DNA of 64,000 nucleotides from Micromonosporaceae bacterium KJ-029 (lineage in GTDB: Bacteria; Actinomycetota; Actinomycetes; Mycobacteriales; Micromonosporaceae): contig BIFP01000051.1 in the NCBI GenBank assembly GCA_005402585.1, positions 248,001-312,000 of the forward strand, written 5' to 3'. The notes below the pieces were generated by a model, which saw nothing but the letters and a program-made list of their open reading frames with translations, ran no database searches and had not been told where the DNA came from. This document shows positions 49,526-57,432 of this stretch, one piece after another; within the stretch, counting starts at the first letter, position 1; each line of letters begins with the position of its first letter. The translations under genes and the position numbers were made by a program.

Positions 49526-50853
49526 ACGTCGCGGTCTGCGCCGACGTCGGGTCGACGTACACGAAGGTGGCGGTGGTCGACCTCGACGGCGGTGGGCTGG
49601 TCGCGGCGGCGGCGGCGCCGACCACGGTCGGCACCGATGTGCTGCATGGCCTGGACGCCGCGGTCGCGGCCGCCACCGCGCGGCTCGGGGTGCGCGACGT
49701 GCCGTGGTACGTGTGTTCGTCGGCCGGTGGTGGGTTGCGGCTGGCGGTGGTCGGCTACGAGCCGTTGGTCACCGCGCAGGCGGGCCGGCGGGTGGGTCTG
49801 TCGGCGGGGGCGGACGTGGTGCACGTGGCGTCCGGGCGGCTGGGTCGGGCGGAGTTGACCGCGTTGCGGGCGGCCCGTCCGGATGTGGTGCTGCTGGTGG
49901 GTGGTACCGACGGCGGGGACGTCGAGACGCTCACGCACAATGCGACGCGGCTGGCGCGGGCCCGCTGGCGGGTGCCGGTGGTGTTGGCCGGCAACGTCGA
50001 TGTCCGTGACGACCTGTACGGGCTGCTGGCCGCCGCGGGGGTGCCGGTGACGGTGGCGGACAACGTGCTGCCCCGGATCGGGGTGTTGGCGCCGGGGTCG
50101 GCGCGGGCGGCGATCCGGCAGGTGTTCCTGCGGCACGTCATCGGCGGTAAGCGGTTGTCGCGGGGCGGCCGGTTCGCCCGGTTGGTGCGGGCGGCGACAC
50201 CGGACGCGGTGTTGACCGGGGTGGAGGCCCTGGCCGACGTGGTCGGTGGTGACTTGGCGGTGGTCGACGTGGGTGGGGCCACCACGGACGTGTACTCGGT
50301 GCTCACTCCGGACGAGCGGGCCAGTGGGCCGGGCCGGGAGGTGGCCGGTGAGTTGTGGCGGGCCCGGACCGTCGAGGGGGACCTGGGTGTGCGGTGGAGC
50401 GCCCCCGGGGTGGTGCGGGCGGCGGTCGAGGAACGTCTCGTCGCGGCGGGGCAGGACGACGGGTTGGTGGCCGCGGCGGCGGTTCGGGCGGCCGATCCCG
50501 GGTTCCTGCCCGCCGATGCCGCGGGGCGGGCCGTCGACGCGCGGATCGCGGCGTTGGCGGCGACGGTGGCGTTGCGCCGGCATGCCCGTGGGGTGGGCAC
50601 CGGTGAGCGGGCCGGGCGGGACCTGCGGGACGTGCGGCTGCTGGTCGGCTCCGGTGGGGTGCTGCGGCACGCTCCGGACAACGACGCGGCGGGGGTGCTG
50701 GACGCGGTGCTGGCCGACCATGCCGGTGGGTGGGCGTTGCCGCGGGCGGCCCGGCCGGTGGTGGACACCGACTATGTGCTGGCCGCGGCGGGTTTGCTCG
50801 TCGGGGAGCATCGGGCGGCGGCGCGGGCGCTGCTGCGTCCGCTGCTCGGCTGA
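49522..50853 (+). CDS. MutL-like (KamB-type) aminomutase maintenance protein
   Basis: 443 aa ASKHA-fold protein: AVCADVGSTYTKVAVVDLDG at the N-terminus (phosphate-1 loop), LVGGTDGGDVETL in the middle, VVDVGGATTDVYSV (phosphate-2) and LVGSGGVLRHA (adenosine loop). The family is named after MutL of glutamate mutase clusters (not the mismatch-repair MutL) and is thought to load or reactivate cobalamin in aminomutases. GTG 49522 overlaps the kal stop. It is the last gene of the lysine run. Confidence 0.87.
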   Translation: MNVAVCADVGSTYTKVAVVDLDGGGLVAAAAAPTTVGTDVLHGLDAAVAAATARLGVRDVPWYVCSSAGGGLRLAVVGYEPLVTAQAGRRVGLSAGADVVHVASGRLGRAELTALRAARPDVVLLVGGTDGGDVETLTHNATRLARARWRVPVVLAGNVDVRDDLYGLLAAAGVPVTVADNVLPRIGVLAPGSARAAIRQVFLRHVIGGKRLSRGGRFARLVRAATPDAVLTGVEALADVVGGDLAVVDVGGATTDVYSVLTPDERASGPGREVAGELWRARTVEGDLGVRWSAPGVVRAAVEERLVAAGQDDGLVAAAAVRAADPGFLPADAAGRAVDARIAALAATVALRRHARGVGTGERAGRDLRDVRLLVGSGGVLRHAPDNDAAGVLDAVLADHAGGWALPRAARPVVDTDYVLAAAGLLVGEHRAAARALLRPLLG

Positions 50854-51320
50854 GCACAGTGGACCGGTGGGCCCCGCCTGGCGTCGATGTCCGGGGGCCG
50901 GTGGACGCGACACGCCGAGGTGATGTGGGCGACTCGTCGGGGGTGGGTTGACAAGTCCCGGGGTGGGCCACGTACCGTCTTTGAGTCCTACCACGGGAAG
51001 CGGCTGCTGTTCGCTTCGTCCCTTCGTCCGCTGGCCGAGCGACATGTGTAGTTCGTCGCGGCGGCCAGGTCCAGCGGGCGGGGGTCGGCGGGGCGGCGCG
51101 AACCGGCCGCGGATACCGGTGTACGGGCAGGGTGGGGTGCACGGCCAGTAGACAACGGCCCGGCGGGGGCAGCCAGTCGCCGTCCGGTCGGTCCGAAGGT
51201 CGGCGTGCCACATTCTTGCCGCATCGGCCGTGTAGGGCCTGGGAGCATCGGGGCGCGGCTCACGCCGCGCCCCGATTTTGTTTCTCCGCCCGCGTGCCGG
51301 GTCGGCGGGTGTGATCGTGG
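50854..51320 (+). ncRNA. Candidate small RNA or long 3' UTR between convergent genes
   Basis: A 467-bp stretch without a convincing gene. TTGACA (50948-50953) and TACCGT (50973-50978), with a 19-bp spacer, could start a plus-strand RNA of about 290 nt that would end at the strong terminator 51247-51283. The interior has GC-rich partial palindromes. I saw no B12-box, tmRNA, RNase P or 6S signature. It may equally be the 3' trailer of the lysine operon. Confidence 0.3.
51247..51283 (+). terminator. Rho-independent terminator
   Basis: ATCGGGGCGCGGC (51247-51259) pairs exactly with GCCGCGCCCCGAT (51264-51276), loop TCAC, followed by TTTGTTT. Its U-tract is on the plus strand, so it ends transcripts from the lysine run or from the candidate ncRNA promoter. 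Confidence 0.88.
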
Positions 51321-51902
51321 TCAGCGGGCGGCGGGGCGGGCCCGTACGTGCAGGCGTTCGCCCTGCGGCCCGAACAGGTTGAGTACCTCGGTGGGTTCGG
51401 GGCCCGGGTTGGACACGCAGTGCGGCACCCGGGTGTCGAACTCGGCGACCTCCCCGGGGGCGAGGGTCAGTTCGTGTTCGCCGAGTCTCAGCCGCAGCTG
51501 GCCGGAGAGCACGTACAGCCATTCGTAGCCCTCGTGGGACTGCGGTTGCGGGTCGGCGGGCGTGTACGGGGGCAGGATCTGCTTGAACGCCTGCAGACCG
51601 CCCGGTCGGCGGGTCAACGGCAGGAACGTCACACCGTGCCGGACGATCGGGCGGGCGCGTACCCGGGGGTCTCCGACGGCCGGTGCGCCGACCAGTTCGT
51701 CCAGCGGCACCTGGTGGGCGCGGGCCAGCGGCAGCAGCAGTTCCAGGGTGGGGCGGCGTTGCCCTGATTCCAGCCGGGACAGGGTGCTCACCGAGATGCC
51801 GGTGGTTTCGGCGAGGTCGCTCAGTGTGGTGCCGCGCCGTTTGCGCAGGGCCCGCAACCGGGACCCCACCGCCGCCAGCACCGCCGCCTCGTCGTTTGCC
51901 AT
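51321..51902 (-). CDS. XRE-family regulator with C-terminal cupin
   Basis: 193 aa. The N-terminal helix-turn-helix has LRALRKRRGTTLSDLAETTGISVSTLSRLESGQRRP, and the C-terminal cupin has EGYEWLYVLSGQLRLRLGEHE and LAPGEVAEFDTRVPHCVSN. Such two-domain regulators sense small ligands and often control the next gene; the divergent oxidoreductase/methyltransferase fusion is the likely target. ATG 51902 lies seven nt from TATTCT (51915-51910), so it is probably leaderless. Confidence 0.92.
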   Translation of the reverse strand: MANDEAAVLAAVGSRLRALRKRRGTTLSDLAETTGISVSTLSRLESGQRRPTLELLLPLARAHQVPLDELVGAPAVGDPRVRARPIVRHGVTFLPLTRRPGGLQAFKQILPPYTPADPQPQSHEGYEWLYVLSGQLRLRLGEHELTLAPGEVAEFDTRVPHCVSNPGPEPTEVLNLFGPQGERLHVRARPAAR

Positions 51903-51909
51903 AACAGCA

Positions 51910-51915
51910 AGAATA
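51910..51915 (-). promoter_or_regulatory. -10 element TATTCT of the XRE gene
   Basis: Read on the minus strand, TATTCT is followed by TGCTGTT and then ATG 51902. The AT-rich AAGAATAGTTGTCG around it may also be the autoregulatory operator in the 76-bp divergent gap. Confidence 0.5.
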
Positions 51916-51978
51916 GTTGTCGCTAGGCGGCAGGCGGGTGCAGCGTGTGGTCCGACGACAGCGACGAGGGGGCTACCG

Positions 51979-53559
51979 ATGGACGACAGGTACGACGTGG
52001 TGGTGGTCGGCGGCGGGGCCGCCGGGCTGGCCGGGGCCGTGGCCCTGGCCAGGGCGCGCCGCACGGTGCTGGTGGTGGACGCGGGTGAACCACGCAACGC
52101 CCCCGCCGACGGGGTGCACAACTACCTCGGGCGGGAGGGCACGCCCCCGGCGGAGTTGGTGGCTGCCGGGCGGGACGAGGTCACCGGCTACGGCGGGCAG
52201 ATCGTCGCCGGGCGGGTCGACGCCGTCGACCGCGACGGGGCCGACTTCGTGGTGACGGTCGACGGCGGGCGGACGGTGCGGGCCCGGCGGCTGCTGGTCA
52301 CCACCGGTCTGGCCGACGAACTGCCGGAGGTGCCCGGGGTGGCCGAGCGGTGGGGCCGGGACGTGCTGCACTGCCCGTACTGTCACGGCTGGGAGGTCCG
52401 CGACCGGCGGATCGGGGTGCTGGCCACCGGGCCGCTCGCCGCCCACCAGGCGCGGATGTGGCGGCAGTGGAGCCCACACGTGCTGCTCCTGCTGCACGAC
52501 ACCGACGCACCCGACGCCGACGAGGCGGAGCGGCTCGCGGCGCGGGGCATCAGCGTGGTGCCGGGGCCCGTCGCCGACCTCGAGGTGGCCGACGACACCC
52601 TCACCGGCGTGCGGCTGGCCTCCGGCGAGGTCGTCGCACTCGACGCGCTGGTGGTGGCGACGCGGATGACCGCCCGTTCGGCGTTGCTGGAGTCGCTCGG
52701 GCTGACTCCGGTCGACGTGGAGATGTCCGGTCACGTGGTCGGCCGGCAGGTCCCCGCCGACGCCTCCGGCGCCACCGCCGTGCCCGGGGTGTGGGTGGCC
52801 GGCAACGTCGCCGACGTGTCCGCCCAGGTGATCCGGGCGGCCGGGGCCGGCATGATGGCCGGGGCGGCGATCAACGCGGACCTGGTCGAGGAGGACACCC
52901 GTGACGCGGTGGCGGAGCACCGGCGGCAGCGGGAGGCCATGTTCACCGAGGCCGCCTGGGAGGAGCGCTACCAGGCCCGCCCGGCGGTGTGGAGCGGCCG
53001 ACCCAACCCGCAACTGGTCGCCGAGGCAGCCGAGCTGACCCCGGGCCGGGCCCTGGACGTCGGCAGCGGCGAGGGCGCCGACGCCGTGTGGCTGGCCGAG
53101 CGGGGCTGGCGGGTCACCGCGGTGGACATCGCGACCACCGCGCTGGCGCGGGCCGCCGAGCACGCGAAGGCCGCCGGTGGGCAGGTCGCCGAACGCGTCG
53201 AGTGGACGCACGCCGACCTGCTGCGGTGGTCGCCCGCCGAAGCCACGTACGACCTGGTGTCGGCGCAGTTCATGCACCTGCCGCCGCAGCCGCGGCGGGC
53301 GCTGTTCGCCCGGCTGGCCGACGCGGTGGCCCCCGGTGGGCGGCTGCTGATCGTCGGGCACCATCCGTGGGACCTGCGTACCACGGCCCACCGGATGCAC
53401 TACCCGGAGATGATGTACACCGCCGAGCAGGTCGCCGCGCAGCTGGACCCGGCGCGGTTCGAGGTGCTGGTGGCGCAGGCGCGGCCCCGGGCGGCGGTGG
53501 ATCCGGACGGACGGGACGTCGTGGTCCACGACGCCGTCCTGCTCGCCCGCCGCCGGTAG
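51979..53559 (+). CDS. Fusion of thioredoxin-reductase-like FAD oxidoreductase with SAM methyltransferase
   Basis: 526 aa. Residues about 1-305 form a TrxR-like flavoprotein: FAD motif VVVVGGGAAGLAGAVALA, redox CPYCHGWEVRDRR (CxxC), NADP site region IGVLATGPLAAHQA and the late VPGVWVAGNVADV. Residues about 325-526 form a class I methyltransferase with ALDVGSGEGADAVWLAERGW (motif I) and LIVGHHPWDLR. Both halves appear complete. Proteins with this architecture occur in actinobacteria, but the joint substrate is unknown. A thiol made by reduction and then S-methylated is a reasonable guess. It is divergent from its putative XRE regulator. Confidence 0.9.
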   Translation: MDDRYDVVVVGGGAAGLAGAVALARARRTVLVVDAGEPRNAPADGVHNYLGREGTPPAELVAAGRDEVTGYGGQIVAGRVDAVDRDGADFVVTVDGGRTVRARRLLVTTGLADELPEVPGVAERWGRDVLHCPYCHGWEVRDRRIGVLATGPLAAHQARMWRQWSPHVLLLLHDTDAPDADEAERLAARGISVVPGPVADLEVADDTLTGVRLASGEVVALDALVVATRMTARSALLESLGLTPVDVEMSGHVVGRQVPADASGATAVPGVWVAGNVADVSAQVIRAAGAGMMAGAAINADLVEEDTRDAVAEHRRQREAMFTEAAWEERYQARPAVWSGRPNPQLVAEAAELTPGRALDVGSGEGADAVWLAERGWRVTAVDIATTALARAAEHAKAAGGQVAERVEWTHADLLRWSPAEATYDLVSAQFMHLPPQPRRALFARLADAVAPGGRLLIVGHHPWDLRTTAHRMHYPEMMYTAEQVAAQLDPARFEVLVAQARPRAAVDPDGRDVVVHDAVLLARRR

Positions 53560-53652
53560 GGCGGGTGTCGGGCGGATCACCGGTGAACGGGCCGTGGCGT
53601 GGTGTCTTTCCGGGCGGCTTCAACCGCCGGGTGCACGGCGACGCGGACCGGG

Positions 53653-53658
53653 TAGCCT
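53653..53658 (+). promoter_or_regulatory. -10 element TAGCCT of lnt
   Basis: TAGCCT lies seven nt before GTG 53666 with no Shine-Dalgarno, matching the leaderless pattern found at several other genes here. Confidence 0.55.
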
Positions 53659-53665
53659 TCGCCCC

Positions 53666-55309
53666 GTGATCCTGCCCGACTCGCCCGCGACGGTCGTGGA
53701 CCCCGCCGTGTCCACCCCTGTCGGCCGCCCCGATCCCGCCCCGCTGCGCCTGCCGGTGGCGGTGGTGATGGCGGTGGCGGCCGGGCTGGCGTTGCTGCTG
53801 GCGTTCCCGCCGTACGGGTGGTGGCCGCTGGCGCCGGTGGGGGTGGCCCTGCTGGCCGCGGCGACGCACCGGCGGCGGCTGCGGGCCGGCGCCGGTCTGG
53901 GCTTCCTGACCGGGGTGACCCTGTTCGCGCCGCTGCTGGTGTGGACGAACCTGCACACCGGCTACCTGCCCTGGGTGCTGCTGTCGCTGCTGCAGGCCAG
54001 CTACCTGGCGCTGCTGGGCGTGGCCACGGCCTGGGTGTCGCCGCTGGCCGACCGGATCCCGGCGATGTGGCCGGCGCTGACCGGCGTGCTGTGGGTGGGG
54101 CAGGAGGCGCTGCGCGACCGGACCCCGTTCGGCGGGTTCCCGTGGGGGCGGCTGGCGTTCAGCCAGGACGATTCGCCGCTGCTGCGGCTGGCCGCGCTGG
54201 GCGGCGCCCCGCTGGTGACGTTCGGGGTGGCGCTGGCCGGGGGGCTGCTCGTCGCCGGAGCCTGGTGGCTGGTCCGGGCCCGCCGGGGCCCGACGGTTCG
54301 GTCCCGGTGGGCGCCGGCCGCCTGCGCCGCGGCAGTGGTGCTGCTCGCCGGCGGGCTGGCGGTGCCGGTGGGCGCGCCCTCGCCGGGTGACCAGGTGACC
54401 GTGGCCATCGTGCAGGGCAACGTGCCCCGGCTCGGGCTGGACTTCAACGCCCAACGGCAGGCGGTGCTCGACAACCACGTCAACGCCACGATGAACCTGG
54501 CCGCCGAGGTCGCCGCCGGCGCCCGACCCCGGCCGGACCTGGTGGTGTGGCCGGAGAACTCCAGCGACATCGACCCGCTGCGCAACCCGGCCGCCGGGGC
54601 CCGGATCTCCGCGGCCACGGAGGCTGTCGGTGTGCCGATCCTGGTCGGGGCGGTGCTGGTCGGGCCGGAGCAGGGACAGGTGCGCAACGCGGGGCTGCTG
54701 TGGCACCCGGGCACCGGCCCGGACCTGGAGCAGCTGTACATCAAGCGGCATCCGGTGCCGTTCGCCGAGTACGTGCCGCTGCGCCGCATCGCCCGGATGG
54801 TCAGCGACCAGGTCGACCGGGTGCGGTCCGACTTCGTCGCCGGCTCCGAGCCCGGGGTGATGCGGGCCGGGCCGGTGGTGCTCGGCGACGTGATCTGCTT
54901 CGAGGTCGCCTACGACGGGCTGGTCCGGGACACCGTCGTCGGTGGGGCGCAGCTGCTGGTGGTGCAGACCAACAACGCCACCTTCGACGAGGCCGAGGCA
55001 CGCCAGCAGCTGGCCATGGTGCGGTTGCGGGCCGTCGAGCACGGGCGGCCGGCGTTGATGGCCTCCACGGTCGGGGTGTCCGGGTTCGTCACCCCCGACG
55101 GGCGGGTAAGCGATGCCACCGGGTTCAACACCCGCGCGGTCGTGGTGCGGCAGCTGCGGCTGGCCGACGGGCGCACCCTGGCCACCCGGCTCGGGGTGCT
55201 GCCGGAGGTGCTGCTGGCCGGGCTGTGCGTGGCCGCGCTGGCCGGGGTGGCCGTGCTGCGGCGCCGGTCAGCGGGCCGGCCCGGAGAGGCGGCCGACAGC
55301 CCGGTGTGA
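53666..55309 (+). CDS. lnt: Apolipoprotein N-acyltransferase
   Basis: 547 aa. About seven N-terminal membrane helices (about 30-235), then a nitrilase-fold catalytic domain with the triad Glu in VVWPENSS, Lys in YIKRHPVPF and Cys in VLGDVICFEVAY. It N-acylates the N-terminal diacylglyceryl-Cys of lipoproteins such as those encoded at 1479 and 21953. GTG 53666 is chosen by the leaderless -10. The polyprenol-phosphate mannosyltransferase gene follows after 14 bp; in Mycobacterium tuberculosis both functions form one protein (Ppm1). Confidence 0.93.
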   Translation: MILPDSPATVVDPAVSTPVGRPDPAPLRLPVAVVMAVAAGLALLLAFPPYGWWPLAPVGVALLAAATHRRRLRAGAGLGFLTGVTLFAPLLVWTNLHTGYLPWVLLSLLQASYLALLGVATAWVSPLADRIPAMWPALTGVLWVGQEALRDRTPFGGFPWGRLAFSQDDSPLLRLAALGGAPLVTFGVALAGGLLVAGAWWLVRARRGPTVRSRWAPAACAAAVVLLAGGLAVPVGAPSPGDQVTVAIVQGNVPRLGLDFNAQRQAVLDNHVNATMNLAAEVAAGARPRPDLVVWPENSSDIDPLRNPAAGARISAATEAVGVPILVGAVLVGPEQGQVRNAGLLWHPGTGPDLEQLYIKRHPVPFAEYVPLRRIARMVSDQVDRVRSDFVAGSEPGVMRAGPVVLGDVICFEVAYDGLVRDTVVGGAQLLVVQTNNATFDEAEARQQLAMVRLRAVEHGRPALMASTVGVSGFVTPDGRVSDATGFNTRAVVVRQLRLADGRTLATRLGVLPEVLLAGLCVAALAGVAVLRRRSAGRPGEAADSPV

Positions 55310-55323
55310 GGGGGGCAGCGGTG

Positions 55324-56130
55324 ATGCGCAGGACCGACATCCGTCCGGCGGCGACTGGGATGCCCGGGCTGGGCCGGGTGCTGGTGGTCATCCCGACCTA
55401 CAACGAGGCCGACAACGTCGCCGCGATCGTGCGGCGGGTCCGGCAGGCCGCGCCGCAGGTGGAGATCCTCGTCGCCGACGACAACAGCCCCGACGGCACC
55501 GGCGGGATCGCCGCGGACCTCGCCCGCGCCGACCAGCGGGTGCACGTGCTGCACCGGGAGGGCAAGCAGGGGCTCGGCGCGGCGTACCTGGCGGGATTCG
55601 CGTGGGCGCGGCAGCGCGGCTTCGACGCGGTGGTGGAGATGGACGCCGACGGTTCGCACGCCCCGGAGGACCTGCCGGCGCTGCTGGCCGCCGCCCGCGA
55701 CGCCGACGTGGTGATCGGGTCACGGTGGACCCACGGTGCCAGGGTGGTCAACTGGCCGCTGCGGCGGCTGCTGCTGTCGCGGTGCGGCAACCTGTACGCG
55801 CGGCTGGCGCTGGGCATGCCGGTCACCGACGCCACCGGCGGCTACCGGGTCTACCGGGCGGCCGTGCTGGACGCCCTGGACCTGGAGTCGGTGTGCTCGC
55901 AGGGGTACTCGTTCCAGGTGGAGCTGTGCCGGCTTGCGCACCAGGCCGGGGCGCGGATCGTGGAGGTGCCGATCACGTTCGCCGAGCGGGAACGCGGTGC
56001 CAGCAAGATGAGCCCGCTGATCGTGGCCGAGGCGCTGTGGCGGATCACCGGCTGGGCGGTGACTGACCGGCGTACCGCGGTGCGGCGAGGGTGGCGGCGC
56101 ACCGCCGAGAGGCAGGCTCGGTGGCCGTGA
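55324..56130 (+). CDS. ppm: Polyprenol phosphate mannose synthase-like glycosyltransferase (DPM1 family)
   Basis: 268 aa GT2 enzyme without membrane helices: VLVVIPTYNEADNVAAIV, VEILVADDNSPDGTG (metal-binding DDN), VVEMDADGSHAPEDLPALL (DxD), VIGSRWTHGARVVNWPLRR and the late VPITFAERERGASKMS. It moves mannose from GDP-mannose to polyprenyl phosphate. ATG 55324 or GTG 55321 are both possible; GGGGGG lies upstream. It is next to lnt, the two-gene form of Ppm1. Confidence 0.92.
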   Translation: MRRTDIRPAATGMPGLGRVLVVIPTYNEADNVAAIVRRVRQAAPQVEILVADDNSPDGTGGIAADLARADQRVHVLHREGKQGLGAAYLAGFAWARQRGFDAVVEMDADGSHAPEDLPALLAAARDADVVIGSRWTHGARVVNWPLRRLLLSRCGNLYARLALGMPVTDATGGYRVYRAAVLDALDLESVCSQGYSFQVELCRLAHQAGARIVEVPITFAERERGASKMSPLIVAEALWRITGWAVTDRRTAVRRGWRRTAERQARWP

Positions 56131-56219
56131 CCCGGAACGTGTCATGCTGGACGTACGGGACGGCTGCGCCCGCCGGGCGGGCCGGAGACGACGAGGCGCC
56201 GTGAGGCGGATGGGGTGAT

Positions 56220-56780
56220 ATGCGCCGAGCAATGAGGTTCGTACCGTTGGCCCTGCTGGTTTCCGTGGCCCTGGAGCTGGCCGTGTTCGTGCTGGTGGGC
56301 CAGGCGATCAGCTTCGGCGCGGCGACGCTGCTGGTGTTCGCGGCCTCGCTGCTGGGGCTGGTGCTGCTGCGGCGGGAGGGGATCCGCGCCTGGCGGGGGT
56401 TCCGCGACGCGGCGCAGTCCGGCCGGCCGCCGGGCCGCCAGGTGACCGATGGGCTGGTGGGTCTGCTCGGCGCCCTGCTGCTGGCCACCCCGGGGCTGGT
56501 CAGTGGCCTGGTGGGGCTGGTGTTGCTGGTGCCGCCGGTGCGGCGGCTGGCCCGCGGCGGGATGCAGCGCGCCACCGAGCGCCGGGTGTCGTCGATGGCC
56601 GCCGGTGACCTGTTCGGGCCGCGCCGGGTACGGGTGTACCGGGGCGCGCCGCAGCAGCCGGCGGGTGCCGCGCCGCAGCCGACCGGCGCGACAGCGCCGC
56701 AGCCGGCTGCCGGGCCGGCACAGCCGCTGGTGGATGACGGCCGGGCCATCGAGGGCGAGATCGTGGAGCCGCGCGGCTGA
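56220..56780 (+). CDS. fxsA: FxsA family membrane protein
   Basis: 186 aa. MRFVPLALLVSVALELAVFVLVGQAISFGAATLLV and GLVGLLGALLLATPGLVSGLVGLVLLVPPVRRL are the two conserved membrane blocks of FxsA. The C-terminal tail (about 145-186) is Pro/Ala/Gln-rich (PAGAAPQPTGATAPQPA) and not conserved. FxsA interferes with phage exclusion by F in E. coli; its native role is unknown. ATG 56220; monocistronic with a strong terminator. Confidence 0.9.
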   Translation: MRRAMRFVPLALLVSVALELAVFVLVGQAISFGAATLLVFAASLLGLVLLRREGIRAWRGFRDAAQSGRPPGRQVTDGLVGLLGALLLATPGLVSGLVGLVLLVPPVRRLARGGMQRATERRVSSMAAGDLFGPRRVRVYRGAPQQPAGAAPQPTGATAPQPAAGPAQPLVDDGRAIEGEIVEPRG

Positions 56781-56794
56781 GCGCGGCCAGGCAT

Positions 56795-56835
56795 ACGACG
56801 GCGCCCCCGGGAGAACCTCCCGGGGGCGCCGTCGT
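56795..56835. terminator. 19-bp perfect hairpin between convergent fxsA and rbpA
   Basis: ACGACGGCGCCCCCGGGAG (56795-56813) pairs exactly with 56817-56835; 3-nt loop. It lies in the 63-bp gap and can serve both directions. Confidence 0.85.
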
Positions 56836-56843
56836 GGTGTGGG

Positions 56844-57185
56844 TCAGGCGCGACCGCGGCGGGTACGGACCTCCTGCAGCCGTTCGGCGAGGATGTCCTC
56901 CAGCTCGGCGATCGACCGCCGCTCCAGCAGCATGTCCCAGTGGGTGCGCGGCGGCTTGGCCTTCTTCTGCTCCGGCTCGTTGCCGTCGACCAGCCGGGCC
57001 ACGCTGCCGTCGAACTTGCATTCCCAGGTGGTGGGCACCTCGGCGTCGACGGCGAACGGCACCTCGAACTGGTGACCCTTGGCGCACAGGTACTCGCGGG
57101 TCTGCCGCGGCGCGAGCTCCGTGTTGCGGTCGGATTCGTAGCTGACCGCGCCCAGCCGGCTACCGCGCAGCATACGCTCGCCCAT
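56844..57185 (-). CDS. rbpA: RNA polymerase-binding protein RbpA
   Basis: 113 aa. MGERMLRGSRLGAVSYESDRN, then the zinc-ribbon-like CAKGHQFEVPFAVDAEVPTTWECKFDG and WDMLLERRSIAELEDILAERL are the conserved N-tail, core domain and sigma-interacting helix of RbpA. It binds RNA polymerase and the principal sigma factor and stimulates transcription initiation. ATG 57185 has AGAGGGGAAG upstream. A sigma-R-like promoter lies at 57227-57254. Confidence 0.97.
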   Translation of the reverse strand: MGERMLRGSRLGAVSYESDRNTELAPRQTREYLCAKGHQFEVPFAVDAEVPTTWECKFDGSVARLVDGNEPEQKKAKPPRTHWDMLLERRSIAELEDILAERLQEVRTRRGRA

Positions 57186-57226
57186 GATCGACTTCCCCTC
57201 TTTGGTGGTGCTGGTCCTATCGGTGT

Positions 57227-57254
57227 AACGGTCCGTCTCCGCCGGGCCATTCCC
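57227..57254 (-). promoter_or_regulatory. Sigma-R-type (thiol-oxidative stress) promoter of rbpA
   Basis: On the minus strand GGGAAT (57254-57249) and GTT (57229-57227) are 19 bp apart, matching the SigR consensus GGAAT-N18/19-GTT. It lies 42 bp upstream of the rbpA start. In S. coelicolor rbpA is a known sigma-R target. Confidence 0.55.
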
Positions 57255-57432
57255 GTGGCCACGCCTCGACGACCCGCTCCCGCGGGTGCGGAGTCAAGGG
57301 TAGCTGGCCATGGCGTACGCCCGGTCGGGTCGTCCCCGGCCGGGTCGTTGCGGCGGACCGTCGCCGCCAGCGGAATGGTAACCGGCCGGGACACCCGCGC
57401 GGGCGCGACGGCCGGTGACGCGCCGTGGCGTG

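Noticed and set aside
50854-51320. Cobalamin riboswitch, considered because the aminomutase needs B12
   Set aside because: No recognisable B12-box, and it lies downstream of the operon. The kamA-kdd gap (44032-44190) is also too short and lacks the motif.
49198-51522. 774-aa minus-strand ORF opposite the kamE-kal-MutL region
   Set aside because: Arg/Pro/His-rich low-complexity translation without domains; it is the antisense shadow of real GC-rich genes.
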